From Flavobacterium sp. 20NA77.7 (GTDB lineage Bacteria > Bacteroidota > Bacteroidia > Flavobacteriales > Flavobacteriaceae): DNA of 64,000 nt. The notes beneath the pieces were generated by a model. That model did no database searches, had not been told where the DNA came from, and saw only the letters and a program-made list of their open reading frames with translations. Of this stretch, positions 1 through 8,795 are shown in pieces. Position numbers and translations under genes: made by a program. Location of the stretch: positions 1,984,001 through 2,048,000 of the forward strand of contig NZ_CP133721.1 of the NCBI RefSeq assembly GCF_031326205.1, given 5' to 3'. Each line of letters begins with the position of its first letter. The first letter of the stretch is position 1.

Positions 1-576
1 ATTCAAAGACAATGCTGTGCCAATTTCTTCAATTTTTTCATTGAAAACATTTAAATTAAATCTAAAACCTAGTGTGTCAGGTGTAATACGGAACAAATTT
101 TTCAATAAAAATTGTTTTGTTCCAAAATCGGAGATGTACGTTGAAAAAATTGTTTCTACATCTCCGCGGGATGGATTTTTTGAAAAATCTACTGCATTTA
201 AAGCAGCTAGAATTTTTTGATGATGTGGTGCATAATATTTTGGTCCAATATCTGCCACAATTAATTTTTCAACCATTTGTGGATATACTGTAGAAAATAG
301 CATAACTACTTTACCACCCATAGAATGACCTAATAAAATGGCTTTTTCAATGTGATGAAAATCCAAATAATTTTTCACATCATGAACCATTACGTCATAA
401 TTAAATGCATCATCATGAAAACTTTTTCCATGATTTCGCATATCTAAAGCATGAACCTGAAAACCTAATGCTGCAAATTGTGTGCTTAACGTTTTCCAAT
501 TGTCTGACATTCCTAAAAAACCGTGAATAATGAGTAGTGGCATGCCCTCGCCTTCAATTCTTGAAAATAACTGCAT
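1..576 (-). CDS. alpha/beta hydrolase (YbfF-like), partial, C-terminus beyond window edge
   Basis: The minus strand is open from an ATG at 576 to the window edge (192 codons), so the 3' end of the gene is missing. The translation starts MQLFSRIEGEG and has the alpha/beta hydrolase hallmarks: an HGF oxyanion-hole strand at residues 18-20, DMRNHGKS at 45-52, and the nucleophile elbow GHSMGG at 83-88 with Ser85 as probable nucleophile. The acidic residue and histidine of the triad would lie beyond the edge. No signal peptide is seen, so it is probably cytoplasmic. It starts 5 nt after the pdxJ stop on the same strand, which suggests co-transcription from the pdxJ promoter. The family includes YbfF-type esterases; the substrate cannot be told from sequence. 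Confidence 0.85.
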   Translation of the reverse strand, partial: MQLFSRIEGEGMPLLIIHGFLGMSDNWKTLSTQFAALGFQVHALDMRNHGKSFHDDAFNYDVMVHDVKNYLDFHHIEKAILLGHSMGGKVVMLFSTVYPQMVEKLIVADIGPKYYAPHHQKILAALNAVDFSKNPSRGDVETIFSTYISDFGTKQFLLKNLFRITPDTLGFRFNLNVFNEKIEEIGTALSLN

Positions 577-581
577 TTGTA

Positions 582-1295
582 TTACTTTAAGCGTTGTAAA
601 TACATGTTAATTACATTGTCAAACCCTAAATATAGGGATTCAGAAACAAGTGCATGGCCAATAGAAACTTCCAATAAATTAGGGATGTTTTCTTTAAAAA
701 ATTTTATATTTTCCAAACTTAAATCATGCCCGGCATTAATTCCAAGCCCCATTTCAGTTGCTTTATTTGCTGCTAAAACATACGGCTCAATTCCTTTTAG
801 ATTACCTAAACCAAACTCATGCGCAAAACTTTCAGTATACAATTCAATTCTGTCCGTACCAGTCTCTTTAGCACCTTCTATCATTTTTTCATTGGGATCA
901 ACAAAAATTGACGTTCGAATACCTTTGCTTTTAAATAGCGCAACAACATCCTTTAAATAGGATTGATGCGTAATTGTGTCCCATCCCGCATTTGACGTTA
1001 ATGCGCCAATAGCATCTGGAACAAGCGTGACTTGAGTAGGCACTACTTCTAGTACTAAATCAATAAAGTTGTGTTGTGGATTTCCTTCTATGTTAAATTC
1101 TGTATAAACAATAGGTTTTAAATCTCTAGCATCTTGGTATTTTATATGGCGTTCGTCTGGTCTAGGATGAATGGTAATGCCTGCAGCACCAAATTTTTGA
1201 AGATCTGTAGCCACTTGAAGCAAATTTGGCACATTTCCGCCTCTTGAATTTCGTAACGTCGCTATTTTATTGATATTTACTGATAATTTTGTCAT
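582..1295 (-). CDS. pdxJ: pyridoxine 5'-phosphate synthase
   Basis: The 237-residue protein is full length for PdxJ, which condenses 1-deoxy-D-xylulose 5-phosphate with 3-amino-2-oxopropyl phosphate in the DXP-dependent route to vitamin B6. The N-terminus TKLSVNINKIATLRNSRGG and the HPRPDERHI segment near residue 43 are characteristic, and NAGHDLSLEN in the C-terminal half is the phosphate-binding region of this TIM barrel. The ATG at 1295 follows a good -7 box (1314-1321). The downstream alpha/beta hydrolase begins 5 nt after the stop. The gene is divergent from the CBS-domain gene at 1372. Confidence 0.97.
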   Translation of the reverse strand: MTKLSVNINKIATLRNSRGGNVPNLLQVATDLQKFGAAGITIHPRPDERHIKYQDARDLKPIVYTEFNIEGNPQHNFIDLVLEVVPTQVTLVPDAIGALTSNAGWDTITHQSYLKDVVALFKSKGIRTSIFVDPNEKMIEGAKETGTDRIELYTESFAHEFGLGNLKGIEPYVLAANKATEMGLGINAGHDLSLENIKFFKENIPNLLEVSIGHALVSESLYLGFDNVINMYLQRLK

Positions 1296-1313
1296 GCTAA
1301 GATATATTTTTTA

Positions 1314-1321
1314 CAAAAATA
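1314..1321 (-). promoter_or_regulatory. -7 promoter element for pdxJ
   Basis: On the minus strand this reads TATTTTTG, an exact match to the Bacteroidota -7 consensus TAnnTTTG, 18 nt before the pdxJ ATG. No convincing -33 TTTG was located. Confidence 0.55.
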
Positions 1322-1371
1322 ATAAACTATCACAATAGGATTGCTTATTTTTTAGTTATTTTGCATGAGTA

Positions 1372-2046
1372 TTGAAAATGTATCACATGACTAAAATTCA
1401 AGATTTTATTAATAATAAAATTGAAGCCCTACAAGCACATGAAAGTATTGTTGAGGCACGAAATATTTTTTTAGACTTTGATTATTCTCATTTTCCTATA
1501 CTTGATCAAAATGTATTTATAGGATCAATTGGCAAAGAAGAAGCCGAAATTTTCCCTACTTCAGATACCATTTCCACTCATAAGTATGGCTTACATCGTT
1601 TTTTTGTAAGGGAAACGATGAATTGGTTTGATGTATTTGAAGAATTTTCTAAAAATAACAGTACAATTTTACCTGTTTTAGACGCAAACAATACATATGT
1701 AGGTTTTTATGAATTAGATGATGTACTTCATTTTCTAAATGAAACTACATTTATAAAAGAAAACGGAGGTATACTTAGTATTGAAAAAAACTCAAATGAT
1801 TTTACATTTAGTCAAATTTGTCAAATTGTAGAAAGTAATCATGCTCAAATATTAGGCGTTTTTGTTTCTCAAACTACTGAAGAAACAACACAAATAACAC
1901 TTAAAATTACGGAAGTAAATTTTAATGAAATTATCCAAACTTTTAGGCGTTATAATTATATCGTTTTATCTGAGCATCAAGAAGATTCTTATTTGAACAG
2001 CCTGAAAGAACGTTCAGATTATTTAGATAAATATTTAAATATTTAA
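1372..2046 (+). CDS. CBS domain-containing protein
   Basis: The protein has up to 224 residues. The first codon here is TTG; ATG at 1378 or 1387 (MTKIQDFINNK) is more likely, because a near-consensus -7 box (TTATTTTG) lies only about 10 nt upstream. The N-terminal half holds two CBS motifs (HFPILDQNVFIG and ILPVLDANNTYVGFYELDDV), which usually bind adenosyl ligands. The C-terminal part resembles an ACT-like regulatory fold (residues about 140-205). It is soluble, with no signal peptide. It lies 18 nt upstream of nadK in the same orientation, so a role tied to NAD(P) or nucleotide sensing is possible but is inference. Confidence 0.85.
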   Translation: MKMYHMTKIQDFINNKIEALQAHESIVEARNIFLDFDYSHFPILDQNVFIGSIGKEEAEIFPTSDTISTHKYGLHRFFVRETMNWFDVFEEFSKNNSTILPVLDANNTYVGFYELDDVLHFLNETTFIKENGGILSIEKNSNDFTFSQICQIVESNHAQILGVFVSQTTEETTQITLKITEVNFNEIIQTFRRYNYIVLSEHQEDSYLNSLKERSDYLDKYLNI

Positions 2047-2064
2047 TTTCAGAGAGTTAAAAAC

Positions 2065-2949
2065 ATGAAAATAGCCTTATTCGGACAATACTATCAGAAC
2101 AACACCCACACCATCATTGAAAAGGTTGTTGCTTATTTAATGCAACGAAATTGTACCTTATGTTTTTTTAAAGAATTTTCAGAAACTTTACAAGAAAACG
2201 GACTAAAAATAGACTCTTACACCACTTTTGAAACGTATGAGGATTTAAAAAATAATTTTGATTTTTTAATTAGTGTGGGCGGTGATGGAACTATATTAAG
2301 AGCTGCTACTTGGGTAAGAAATTTAGACATTCCAATAATAGGAATTAATGCAGGCCGTCTAGGTTTTTTAGCAACGGTTCAAGAAGAGAATATTGAAATG
2401 CTATTAACACATGTTTTTGATAAAAATTTCACTTTATCAAAGAGAACATTAGTTAGTCTTGAAACTTCACCAGGAAACAAAGACATTGAGGAAATAAATT
2501 TTGCTTTAAATGAAATTTCAATTTCACGAAAAGACACTACTTCTATGATAACCATAGAAACTACGATTAATGGCGAATATCTAAATTCATATTGGGCAGA
2601 CGGATTAGTAATATCAACCCCAACAGGTTCAACGGGATATTCTTTAAGTTGTGGCGGACCCTTATTGATGCCTACAGCTACAAGCTTTGTAATTACCCCT
2701 ATTGCTCCCCATAATTTGACTGCAAGACCTTTAGTTATTCCCGATGATGTAGAGATTAAACTTAAAGTTTCGGGAAGAGAAGAACAATATTTAGTCTCAT
2801 TAGACTCTCGAATTACTTCTGTAACAAATGAAACTATTTTAACGATAAAAAAATCTAATTTTACAATCTCTTTGGTAGAATTTCCACAAGAAGGCTTCTT
2901 TAAAACAATTAGAAAAAAATTGCTTTGGGGAGAAGATAAAAGAAACTAA
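2065..2949 (+). CDS. nadK: NAD kinase
   Basis: This 294-residue protein phosphorylates NAD to NADP. The ATP/polyphosphate-binding GGDGT motif is at residues 72-76, followed by GINAGRLGFLATV, the NE-containing segment ALNEISI, and the glycine-rich SPTGSTGYSLSCGGP loop that binds NAD. Length and motif order are normal. It probably shares a transcript with the CBS-domain gene 18 nt upstream; the DUF6089 gene downstream has its own promoter. Confidence 0.97.
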   Translation: MKIALFGQYYQNNTHTIIEKVVAYLMQRNCTLCFFKEFSETLQENGLKIDSYTTFETYEDLKNNFDFLISVGGDGTILRAATWVRNLDIPIIGINAGRLGFLATVQEENIEMLLTHVFDKNFTLSKRTLVSLETSPGNKDIEEINFALNEISISRKDTTSMITIETTINGEYLNSYWADGLVISTPTGSTGYSLSCGGPLLMPTATSFVITPIAPHNLTARPLVIPDDVEIKLKVSGREEQYLVSLDSRITSVTNETILTIKKSNFTISLVEFPQEGFFKTIRKKLLWGEDKRN

Positions 2950-3035
2950 CATACCATTTTTCATTTTTATACGTTATTTATTCCACTTAGAGGCTAAAAA
3001 ATAGCTTATTAAGGTGGTTACTATTTCAATATTAT

Positions 3036-3043
3036 TATATTTG
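3036..3043 (+). promoter_or_regulatory. -7 promoter element of the bamA operon
   Basis: TATATTTG is an exact TAnnTTTG match, 15 nt before the ATG at 3059. It probably starts the transcript DUF6089-uppS-bamA-ompH-ompH, which ends at the terminator at 8748-8783. Confidence 0.6.
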
Positions 3044-3058
3044 CAAACTATTAAAAAA

Positions 3059-3742
3059 ATGAAGAACGTATTATTTTATATAGCTACCCTGTTTTTGAGT
3101 TATTCATTACATGCTCAAATACATGAATTTGGTGTTTTTGCTGGCGGAAGTAATTATATAGGCGATGTTGGCCCTACAAATTATATTTCACCAAATAAAT
3201 TTGCTTTTGGTTTGCTTTATAAATGGAATAAAAGCCCCCGACATTCCTACAGACTTTCTTATTATCAAGGTGAATTAATTTCGCATGATGTAGATAGCAA
3301 TGCGCCAAGCAGAAATTTAAGAGGGTTTTCTATTAAAAATTCTATAAAAGAGTTTTCTGCTGGTGTTGAATTTAATTTTTTGGATTTTGATTTACACAAT
3401 ACAAAAGATATTTTTACACCATATATTTATACAGGAATAACAACCTTTATTTATGACGAACTATTTATAATAAACAAAGAAAGTAAAGTAGATTACAAAC
3501 ACTATGCTTTTGCAATACCCATGACAGTGGGTATAAAAACAAGATTAGCGCGAAAACTAATTTTAGGAGCAGAGGTTGGAGCTAGATATACTTTTACAGA
3601 TAATTTAGATGGGAGCAATCCAAAAAATAAGAATTTCGAAAATTTAAAATTTGGAAATTTAAACAGTAAAGATTGGTATGTGTTTAGTGGATTTACATTA
3701 ACCTATACCTTTGGCGAAAACCCTTGCTTTTGTGCAGAATAA
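3059..3742 (+). CDS. DUF6089 family outer-membrane beta-barrel protein
   Basis: I chose the ATG at 3059 (MKNVLFYIATLFLSYSLHAQ), which begins with a signal peptide cleaved after HAQ; earlier in-frame codons overlap the promoter. The mature protein (about 207 residues) has the pattern of an 8-stranded barrel: GVFAGGSNYIGDVG near the start, alternating aromatic strands, and a terminal FTLTYTF. This matches the DUF6089 family, which in Flavobacteriaceae commonly precedes uppS and bamA. The function is unknown. uppS starts 4 nt after the stop, so the two are tightly coupled. Confidence 0.85.
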   Translation: MKNVLFYIATLFLSYSLHAQIHEFGVFAGGSNYIGDVGPTNYISPNKFAFGLLYKWNKSPRHSYRLSYYQGELISHDVDSNAPSRNLRGFSIKNSIKEFSAGVEFNFLDFDLHNTKDIFTPYIYTGITTFIYDELFIINKESKVDYKHYAFAIPMTVGIKTRLARKLILGAEVGARYTFTDNLDGSNPKNKNFENLKFGNLNSKDWYVFSGFTLTYTFGENPCFCAE

Positions 3743-3746
3743 AAAA

Positions 3747-4487
3747 ATGGAAATACATCAAGAAATAGATAAAAATAACCTTCCTACTCATTTGGCCATT
3801 ATCATGGACGGCAATGGCCGTTGGGCTAAGCAACAGGGTAAATTGCGTGCTTTTGGTCATGAAAATGGAACTAAAACAGTAAAAAAAACTGTTGAAGCTT
3901 GCGCAAAATTAGGTATCAAATTCTTAACCTTGTATACTTTTTCTACTGAAAACTGGAATAGACCAAAAATTGAAGTAGATATTTTAATGAAATTACTCAT
4001 AAGTGCCTTAAAAAAAGAGTTAAAAACACTTCAAAACAACAATATAAAACTTAACACGATTGGAAATATTGATAATTTACCAACAGGCGTTAAAAAAGAG
4101 CTTTACGATGTAATGCAACAAACAAAAGACAACACGGCTATGACGCTGACACTTGCACTTAGTTATGGCTCAAGAGATGAAATCATAAATGCTGTTAAAA
4201 AAATAACAGAAAAAGTTAAAAATAATATAATTTCAATAGACACTATTGATGAATCAATTATAAATCAGCATCTTTACACACAAAACATGCCTGATGTAGA
4301 CTTAGTAATTAGAACAAGTGGCGAGCACAGAATAAGTAATTTTTTACTTTGGCAAATTGCTTACGCCGAATTCTATTTTACAGATGTCCTTTGGCCTGAT
4401 TTTAAAGAAGCGCATTTACATGAAGCTATTTTAAGCTATCAAAAAAGAGAAAGAAGATTTGGTAAAACCAGCGAACAAATTAAATAA
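3747..4487 (+). CDS. uppS: isoprenyl transferase (undecaprenyl diphosphate synthase)
   Basis: The 246-residue protein makes the C55 lipid carrier for peptidoglycan and other envelope polymers. HLAIIMDGNGRWAK near residue 16 carries the catalytic Asp and substrate-binding residues of cis-prenyltransferases; LTLYTFSTENWNRP and DLVIRTSGEHRISNFLLWQ are the other family signatures. The ATG at 3747 is preferred over upstream in-frame codons, which would overlap the DUF6089 gene. It sits 4 nt after DUF6089 and 5 nt before bamA, in an envelope-biogenesis operon. Confidence 0.97.
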   Translation: MEIHQEIDKNNLPTHLAIIMDGNGRWAKQQGKLRAFGHENGTKTVKKTVEACAKLGIKFLTLYTFSTENWNRPKIEVDILMKLLISALKKELKTLQNNNIKLNTIGNIDNLPTGVKKELYDVMQQTKDNTAMTLTLALSYGSRDEIINAVKKITEKVKNNIISIDTIDESIINQHLYTQNMPDVDLVIRTSGEHRISNFLLWQIAYAEFYFTDVLWPDFKEAHLHEAILSYQKRERRFGKTSEQIK

Positions 4488-4492
4488 TAAAC

Positions 4493-7117
4493 ATGTTTAA
4501 GAAAAAAATAGTATTAGTATTAGCCTTTATATTTTTAAGTGCAACCGTTACAACCAAAGCCCAAGAAGCGGCATTAGAAAAAGGAAAAGAATATACCTTG
4601 GCAGGCATTGAAGTCACAGGAAAAGTTTCTTATAACGAACAGACGGTAATTACTTTTACAGGATTAGAAATTGGCAGTAAAATTAGAGTCCCAGGTGAAG
4701 AAATAAGCGGTGCAGTAAAAAAATTATGGAAATTAGGATTGTTTAACGACGTAAATTTCTTCGTGAAAAAAATTGAAGGTGAATCTATCTTTTTAGAGCT
4801 TAATTTGTATGAATTACCTAAACTTAATGATTTTAAATTTAAAGGTATTCGTAAAGGAAAAATAGAAGAATTTACTAAAGACACTGATCTTAAAAAAGGA
4901 AAAGTTGTGAATGAAAATTTACTTTCAAACACAAAAAACTACATTGAGAAAAAATTCAAAAAAGACGGATATTACAACGCTAAAGTAACTATAAATACTG
5001 TTGCAGATTCTACAGACTCAAACGTAGACATGGTTATTTTTATAGACAAAGGAGATAAAGTTAAAATTAACTCTATAGACTTTATTGGTAATTCTCAATT
5101 CACAGATAAAAAACTTAAAAAAGCTTTTAAAAATACTAAAGAAAAGAAAATTACTAGATTGTTTAAATCTTCAAAATACGTTAAAGATAAGTATAAAGAA
5201 GACTTAGAAACACTAATTGACAAATACAAAGAAAAAGGGTACCGTGATGCACGTATTATCAGTGAAAATGTCAATTATAACAAAAAAACAAATAAAATTG
5301 ATATTTCTGTAAATGTAGAAGAGGGTAGAAAATATTATTTTGGTGATATTCGTTATTTAGGTAATACTGTATATTCTAATCAATCTTTAAACAGTATTGT
5401 TAGAATAAAAAAAGGAGATGTTTACAATGGGGTATTATTACAAAAAAGAATATCAGACAATTCTACACCAGACCCTGAAGACATAACTAGTTTATATCAA
5501 AATAATGGTTATTTGTTCTCAAATATCAATCCAGTAGAGGTACGAACTGAAAACGATACTATCGATTTTGAAATTAGAATTACTGAAGGTCCTTTAGCTT
5601 ATTTTAATAATGTTACCGTAAAAGGAAACGACAAAACAAATGACAAAGTAATTTATAGAGAATTAAAAACAAGACCTGGGGAAAAGTGGAACAAAGAATT
5701 AGTTATTCGTACCATTCGTGAGTTAGGTCAATTAGGATTTTTTGATCCAGAAGCTATTCGTCCAGAACCAAAAAATGCCGATCCTGCAGCAGGAACTGTT
5801 GATTTAGAATGGACCGTTGTAGAAAAAGGTTCAAGTCAAGTAGAGCTGCAAGGAGGATATGGTGCTGGAGGATTTATTGGAACTCTAGGTTTGTCTTTTA
5901 ATAACTTTTCGTTAAAAAACATTCTGAAGAAAGAGGCATATCGTCCTTTACCTATGGGAGACGGTCAAAAAATGTCTTTACGTTTACAAGGGAGCAGCTA
6001 TTTTCAAGTATATAGTTTATCGTTTACAGAACCTTGGTTAGGTGGTAAAAAACCCATTAGTTTCTTTACATCACTTTCTTATAGTAGACAATTTTTATAT
6101 AACTATGCACTAAGACAAACAACCAGAGATCAGAGTTTTAATATTTCTTCTATTACTGTCGGATATGGAAAAAGATTAACGGTACCTGATGACTATTTTT
6201 CAATTTCTAATTCTATAACTTTCCAATATTATGATTTAAATAATTATAACACTGGATTGTTTACTTTTGGAAATGGAGCCTCTAGAAATTTATCGTTTAC
6301 TACTTCAATCACTAGAGACAACCGAGGGATAAATCCTATCTTCCCTACATCAGGCTCTAATATAACTTTATCTGCTAAATTCTCTTTACCCTACTCGTTG
6401 TGGAATGGTATAGATTATGCTAATTTAGGAAATCAAGCAGATTATAAACTTAGAAATACAGGCGCAGGCTATACGAATGCAAATGGACAATATGTTTATA
6501 CAGGTGCATATATAGACAATGATGGTAATCCACAAAGCGATTATACTTTAGCAATTGCCGACAGAGCAAAAGTAGATCAGCAAAAATACAATTGGTTAGA
6601 ATTTTATAAAATAAAATTTAGTGTAGATGCCTACAATAAATTATACAAACAACTCGTTTTAAGAACAAGAGCTGAATTTGGATTCTTGGGAGCCTATAAT
6701 AGCGCAAGAGGTATAATTCCTTTTGAACGTTTTTTTGTAGGAGGTGATGGTTTAGCAAACTACTCATTAGATGGTAGAGAAGTAATTCAATTACGTGGAT
6801 ATCCAAATAATTCATTATCTTCGTCTGATGGTGGAACAGTGTATAATAAATTTTCAATGGAATTAAGATATCCTATTACACTAAAACAAACAGCATCAAT
6901 TTATGCTCTAACATTTTTAGAAGCTGGGGCGGCATACAGTAATTTTAAAACGTTTGATCCTTTCAAAATGCAACGTTCTGCAGGTTTAGGATTAAGGGTT
7001 TTCATGCCGGCCTTTGGTTTATTAGGAATTGATTTTGCTCATGGATTTGATCCTGTTCCTGGAAGTACAATTAAAAGTGGTTGGCAAACCCATTTCATCA
7101 TCGGACAACAATTTTAA
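4493..7117 (+). CDS. bamA: outer membrane assembly factor BamA
   Basis: The 874-residue protein is the central insertase of outer-membrane beta-barrel proteins. A signal peptide (residues 1-23, ending TKA) is followed by a periplasmic region of POTRA repeats to about residue 430 (for example YFGDIRYLGNTVYSNQSL and YFNNVTVKGNDKTND), then a 16-strand barrel starting around VEKGSSQVELQGGYGAGG. The loop-6 motif appears as QLRGYPN, and the protein ends GWQTHFIIGQQF with the terminal aromatic barrel signature. The neighbours are uppS and two Skp-like chaperones, a classic envelope operon. Confidence 0.97.
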   Translation: MFKKKIVLVLAFIFLSATVTTKAQEAALEKGKEYTLAGIEVTGKVSYNEQTVITFTGLEIGSKIRVPGEEISGAVKKLWKLGLFNDVNFFVKKIEGESIFLELNLYELPKLNDFKFKGIRKGKIEEFTKDTDLKKGKVVNENLLSNTKNYIEKKFKKDGYYNAKVTINTVADSTDSNVDMVIFIDKGDKVKINSIDFIGNSQFTDKKLKKAFKNTKEKKITRLFKSSKYVKDKYKEDLETLIDKYKEKGYRDARIISENVNYNKKTNKIDISVNVEEGRKYYFGDIRYLGNTVYSNQSLNSIVRIKKGDVYNGVLLQKRISDNSTPDPEDITSLYQNNGYLFSNINPVEVRTENDTIDFEIRITEGPLAYFNNVTVKGNDKTNDKVIYRELKTRPGEKWNKELVIRTIRELGQLGFFDPEAIRPEPKNADPAAGTVDLEWTVVEKGSSQVELQGGYGAGGFIGTLGLSFNNFSLKNILKKEAYRPLPMGDGQKMSLRLQGSSYFQVYSLSFTEPWLGGKKPISFFTSLSYSRQFLYNYALRQTTRDQSFNISSITVGYGKRLTVPDDYFSISNSITFQYYDLNNYNTGLFTFGNGASRNLSFTTSITRDNRGINPIFPTSGSNITLSAKFSLPYSLWNGIDYANLGNQADYKLRNTGAGYTNANGQYVYTGAYIDNDGNPQSDYTLAIADRAKVDQQKYNWLEFYKIKFSVDAYNKLYKQLVLRTRAEFGFLGAYNSARGIIPFERFFVGGDGLANYSLDGREVIQLRGYPNNSLSSSDGGTVYNKFSMELRYPITLKQTASIYALTFLEAGAAYSNFKTFDPFKMQRSAGLGLRVFMPAFGLLGIDFAHGFDPVPGSTIKSGWQTHFIIGQQF

Positions 7118-7153
7118 CATTTGGCACGATAGTTGAAATTAATTTAAATAATT

Positions 7154-8185
7154 ATGAAGAAATATTTTGTTTTATTATTTGCTTTTCCTTTTTTCTTTGC
7201 TCAAGCACAGAAAGGGGCTAAAATTGGCTATATTGATATGGATTATATATTAGAAAAGGTGCCTGAATATGCCGAAGCAAAAAATCAATTAGAACAAAAA
7301 GCAACTACTTGGAAACAAGAAATTGAAGGAAAAAAAAACACGGTTTCTAAACTTAAAGAAACATTAGCAGCCGAAAAAGTATTGCTAACAAAAGAGTTAA
7401 TAAAAGAAAAAGAAGAAGAAATTAAAACCTTAGAAACAGAACTTTTTGATTACCAACAAAAAAGATTTGGCCCACAAGGTGATTTAATTATACAAAAAGG
7501 AGCATTAATTAAGCCAATTCAAGATCAAGTGTTTAATATTGTGCAAGATTATGCGGAAAAACAAAAATATGATTTTATCTTTGACAAATCTTCAGATTTA
7601 ACCATGTTGTTCACTTCTGATAGATTTGATATTAGTGACCAAATTCTTAAAGCAATAGAACGTGCTGGAAGAAAAGTAGAACTAACAAAAAAACAGCAAA
7701 AAATTCAGGACGCAAAAGATCAAAGAGAAATTGATGTAAAAGAAAATCCTGAAATTCTTGAAAAAGAAAAAACACAAGATTTAAAAAAAGAAGAACGTCA
7801 AAGAATACTAGACGAAAGGAAAGAAGCAGCTGCGGCTAAAAAGAAAGAAGCTGATGAAAAAAGAGCTGCACAATTAAAAGAAAAAGCTGAAGCACGTCAA
7901 AAAGCATTAGACGAAAAAAAAGCAAAATTAGAACCAGCACAAACTGAGAAAAAAGAAACGGCAGATCAAACTACAACTGCTTCGCAAAAAGAAGCAAGAG
8001 AAAAAATATTACAAGAGAAAAAAGAAGCTGCTGCGGCAAAAAAGAAAGAAGCAGATGAAAAAAGAGCGCAATTGTTAAAAGAAAAAGCTGAAGCTCGACA
8101 AAAAGTATTAGATGATCAAAAAGCAAAGAAAGAAGCATTAAAAAACAAAACCGAAGAAAACAAAGAAGAACCAAAGAAAAATTAA
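7154..8185 (+). CDS. OmpH/Skp family periplasmic chaperone with extended charged tail
   Basis: The protein has 343 residues with a signal peptide ending AQAQ near residue 19. The OmpH domain covers about residues 22-170 (IGYIDMDYILEKVPEY, long coiled coil, then FIFDKSSDLTMLF). Skp homologues are about 170 residues, so the second half is additional: a Lys/Glu/Ala-rich helix from about 171 to 343. It contains a duplicated block, residues about 214-260 and 281-327, each with KEAAAAKKKEADEKRA. Skp-like proteins carry unfolded barrel proteins to BamA, which is encoded 36 nt upstream. The tail may extend the coiled coil or bind cell wall; that is inference. Confidence 0.92.
   Translation: MKKYFVLLFAFPFFFAQAQKGAKIGYIDMDYILEKVPEYAEAKNQLEQKATTWKQEIEGKKNTVSKLKETLAAEKVLLTKELIKEKEEEIKTLETELFDYQQKRFGPQGDLIIQKGALIKPIQDQVFNIVQDYAEKQKYDFIFDKSSDLTMLFTSDRFDISDQILKAIERAGRKVELTKKQQKIQDAKDQREIDVKENPEILEKEKTQDLKKEERQRILDERKEAAAAKKKEADEKRAAQLKEKAEARQKALDEKKAKLEPAQTEKKETADQTTTASQKEAREKILQEKKEAAAAKKKEADEKRAQLLKEKAEARQKVLDDQKAKKEALKNKTEENKEEPKKN
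7793..8134 (+). repeat. internal duplication in the OmpH-like gene (two ~141-bp units)
   Basis: Two in-frame units at 7793-7933 and 7994-8134 encode closely similar Lys/Glu/Ala-rich helices (KEAAAAKKKEADEKRA followed by KEKAEARQK), separated by a 60-bp Thr/Ala/Gln-rich linker. It looks like an intragenic duplication that lengthened the coiled coil. Confidence 0.75.
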
Positions 8186-8210
8186 ATAACCCTTATTAAA
8201 TTAAATTAAA

Positions 8211-8723
8211 ATGAAACAAGTAAAGACTCTATTATTAGCAACAGTATTATTCATAGGGACACAATTTGCTACTGCACAAACTAAAGTAGGACACATTAAT
8301 GTACAAGATTTAATGACAGCAAACCCAGCTATGAAAGCAGCTGAAGCACAATTAAAAAAATTACAAGACACGTATGATGCTGAGTACAAAAAAATGGTAC
8401 AAGAATATCAAACTAAATTAGCACAATATCAACAAGACGCTGAAGCAAAAACAGTTACTGACGCAGTAAATGAAACGCGTTCTCAAGAAATGCAAGATAT
8501 GGGTGCTAGAATTCAAAAATACCAAGATACTGCATCAAAAGATTTACAACAAAAATCTATTGAATTACAAAAACCAATCATGGAAAAAGCACAAGCAGCA
8601 ATTCAAAAAGTAGCACGTGCAAAAGGAATTCAATATGTATTAGACTCAACAACAGGAAGTGGTGTATTACTTGCTGATGGTACAGATTTATTAGTAGACG
8701 TTAAAAAAGAATTAGGTTACTAA
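8211..8723 (+). CDS. OmpH/Skp family periplasmic chaperone
   Basis: The 170-residue protein has the normal Skp length. It has a signal peptide (MKQVKTLLLATVLFIGTQFATAQ), the start of the OmpH domain KVGHINVQDLMTANPAMKAA, a central Gln-rich coiled coil, and the C-terminal strand segment IQYVLDSTTGSGVLLADG. Skp forms a trimer that shields outer-membrane proteins in the periplasm. It is the last gene of the bamA operon, 25 nt after its longer paralogue and followed by a strong terminator. Confidence 0.94.
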   Translation: MKQVKTLLLATVLFIGTQFATAQTKVGHINVQDLMTANPAMKAAEAQLKKLQDTYDAEYKKMVQEYQTKLAQYQQDAEAKTVTDAVNETRSQEMQDMGARIQKYQDTASKDLQQKSIELQKPIMEKAQAAIQKVARAKGIQYVLDSTTGSGVLLADGTDLLVDVKKELGY

Positions 8724-8747
8724 TAAAAAACTACTAACAATAAAGGA

Positions 8748-8783
8748 ACTGCTCAATATTAAATAATATTGAGCAGTTTTTTT
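8748..8783 (+). terminator. rho-independent terminator of the bamA operon
   Basis: There is a perfect 13-bp inverted repeat (ACTGCTCAATATT, 8748-8760, with its complement at 8765-8777), a 4-nt loop, then seven T residues. It lies 24 nt after the ompH stop and immediately before the murI promoter. Confidence 0.9.
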
Positions 8784-8791
8784 TATATTTG
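8784..8791 (+). promoter_or_regulatory. -7 promoter element for murI
   Basis: TATATTTG is an exact TAnnTTTG match directly after the terminator T-run, with only 4 nt between its last base and the murI ATG (8796). Transcription would then start at or within a few bases of the start codon, so the mRNA may be leaderless. Confidence 0.55.
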
Positions 8792-8795
8792 TTTT

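Noticed and set aside
4630..4932. 100-codon minus-strand frame inside bamA
   Set aside because: It is antisense to the well-supported POTRA region, with no independent signal.
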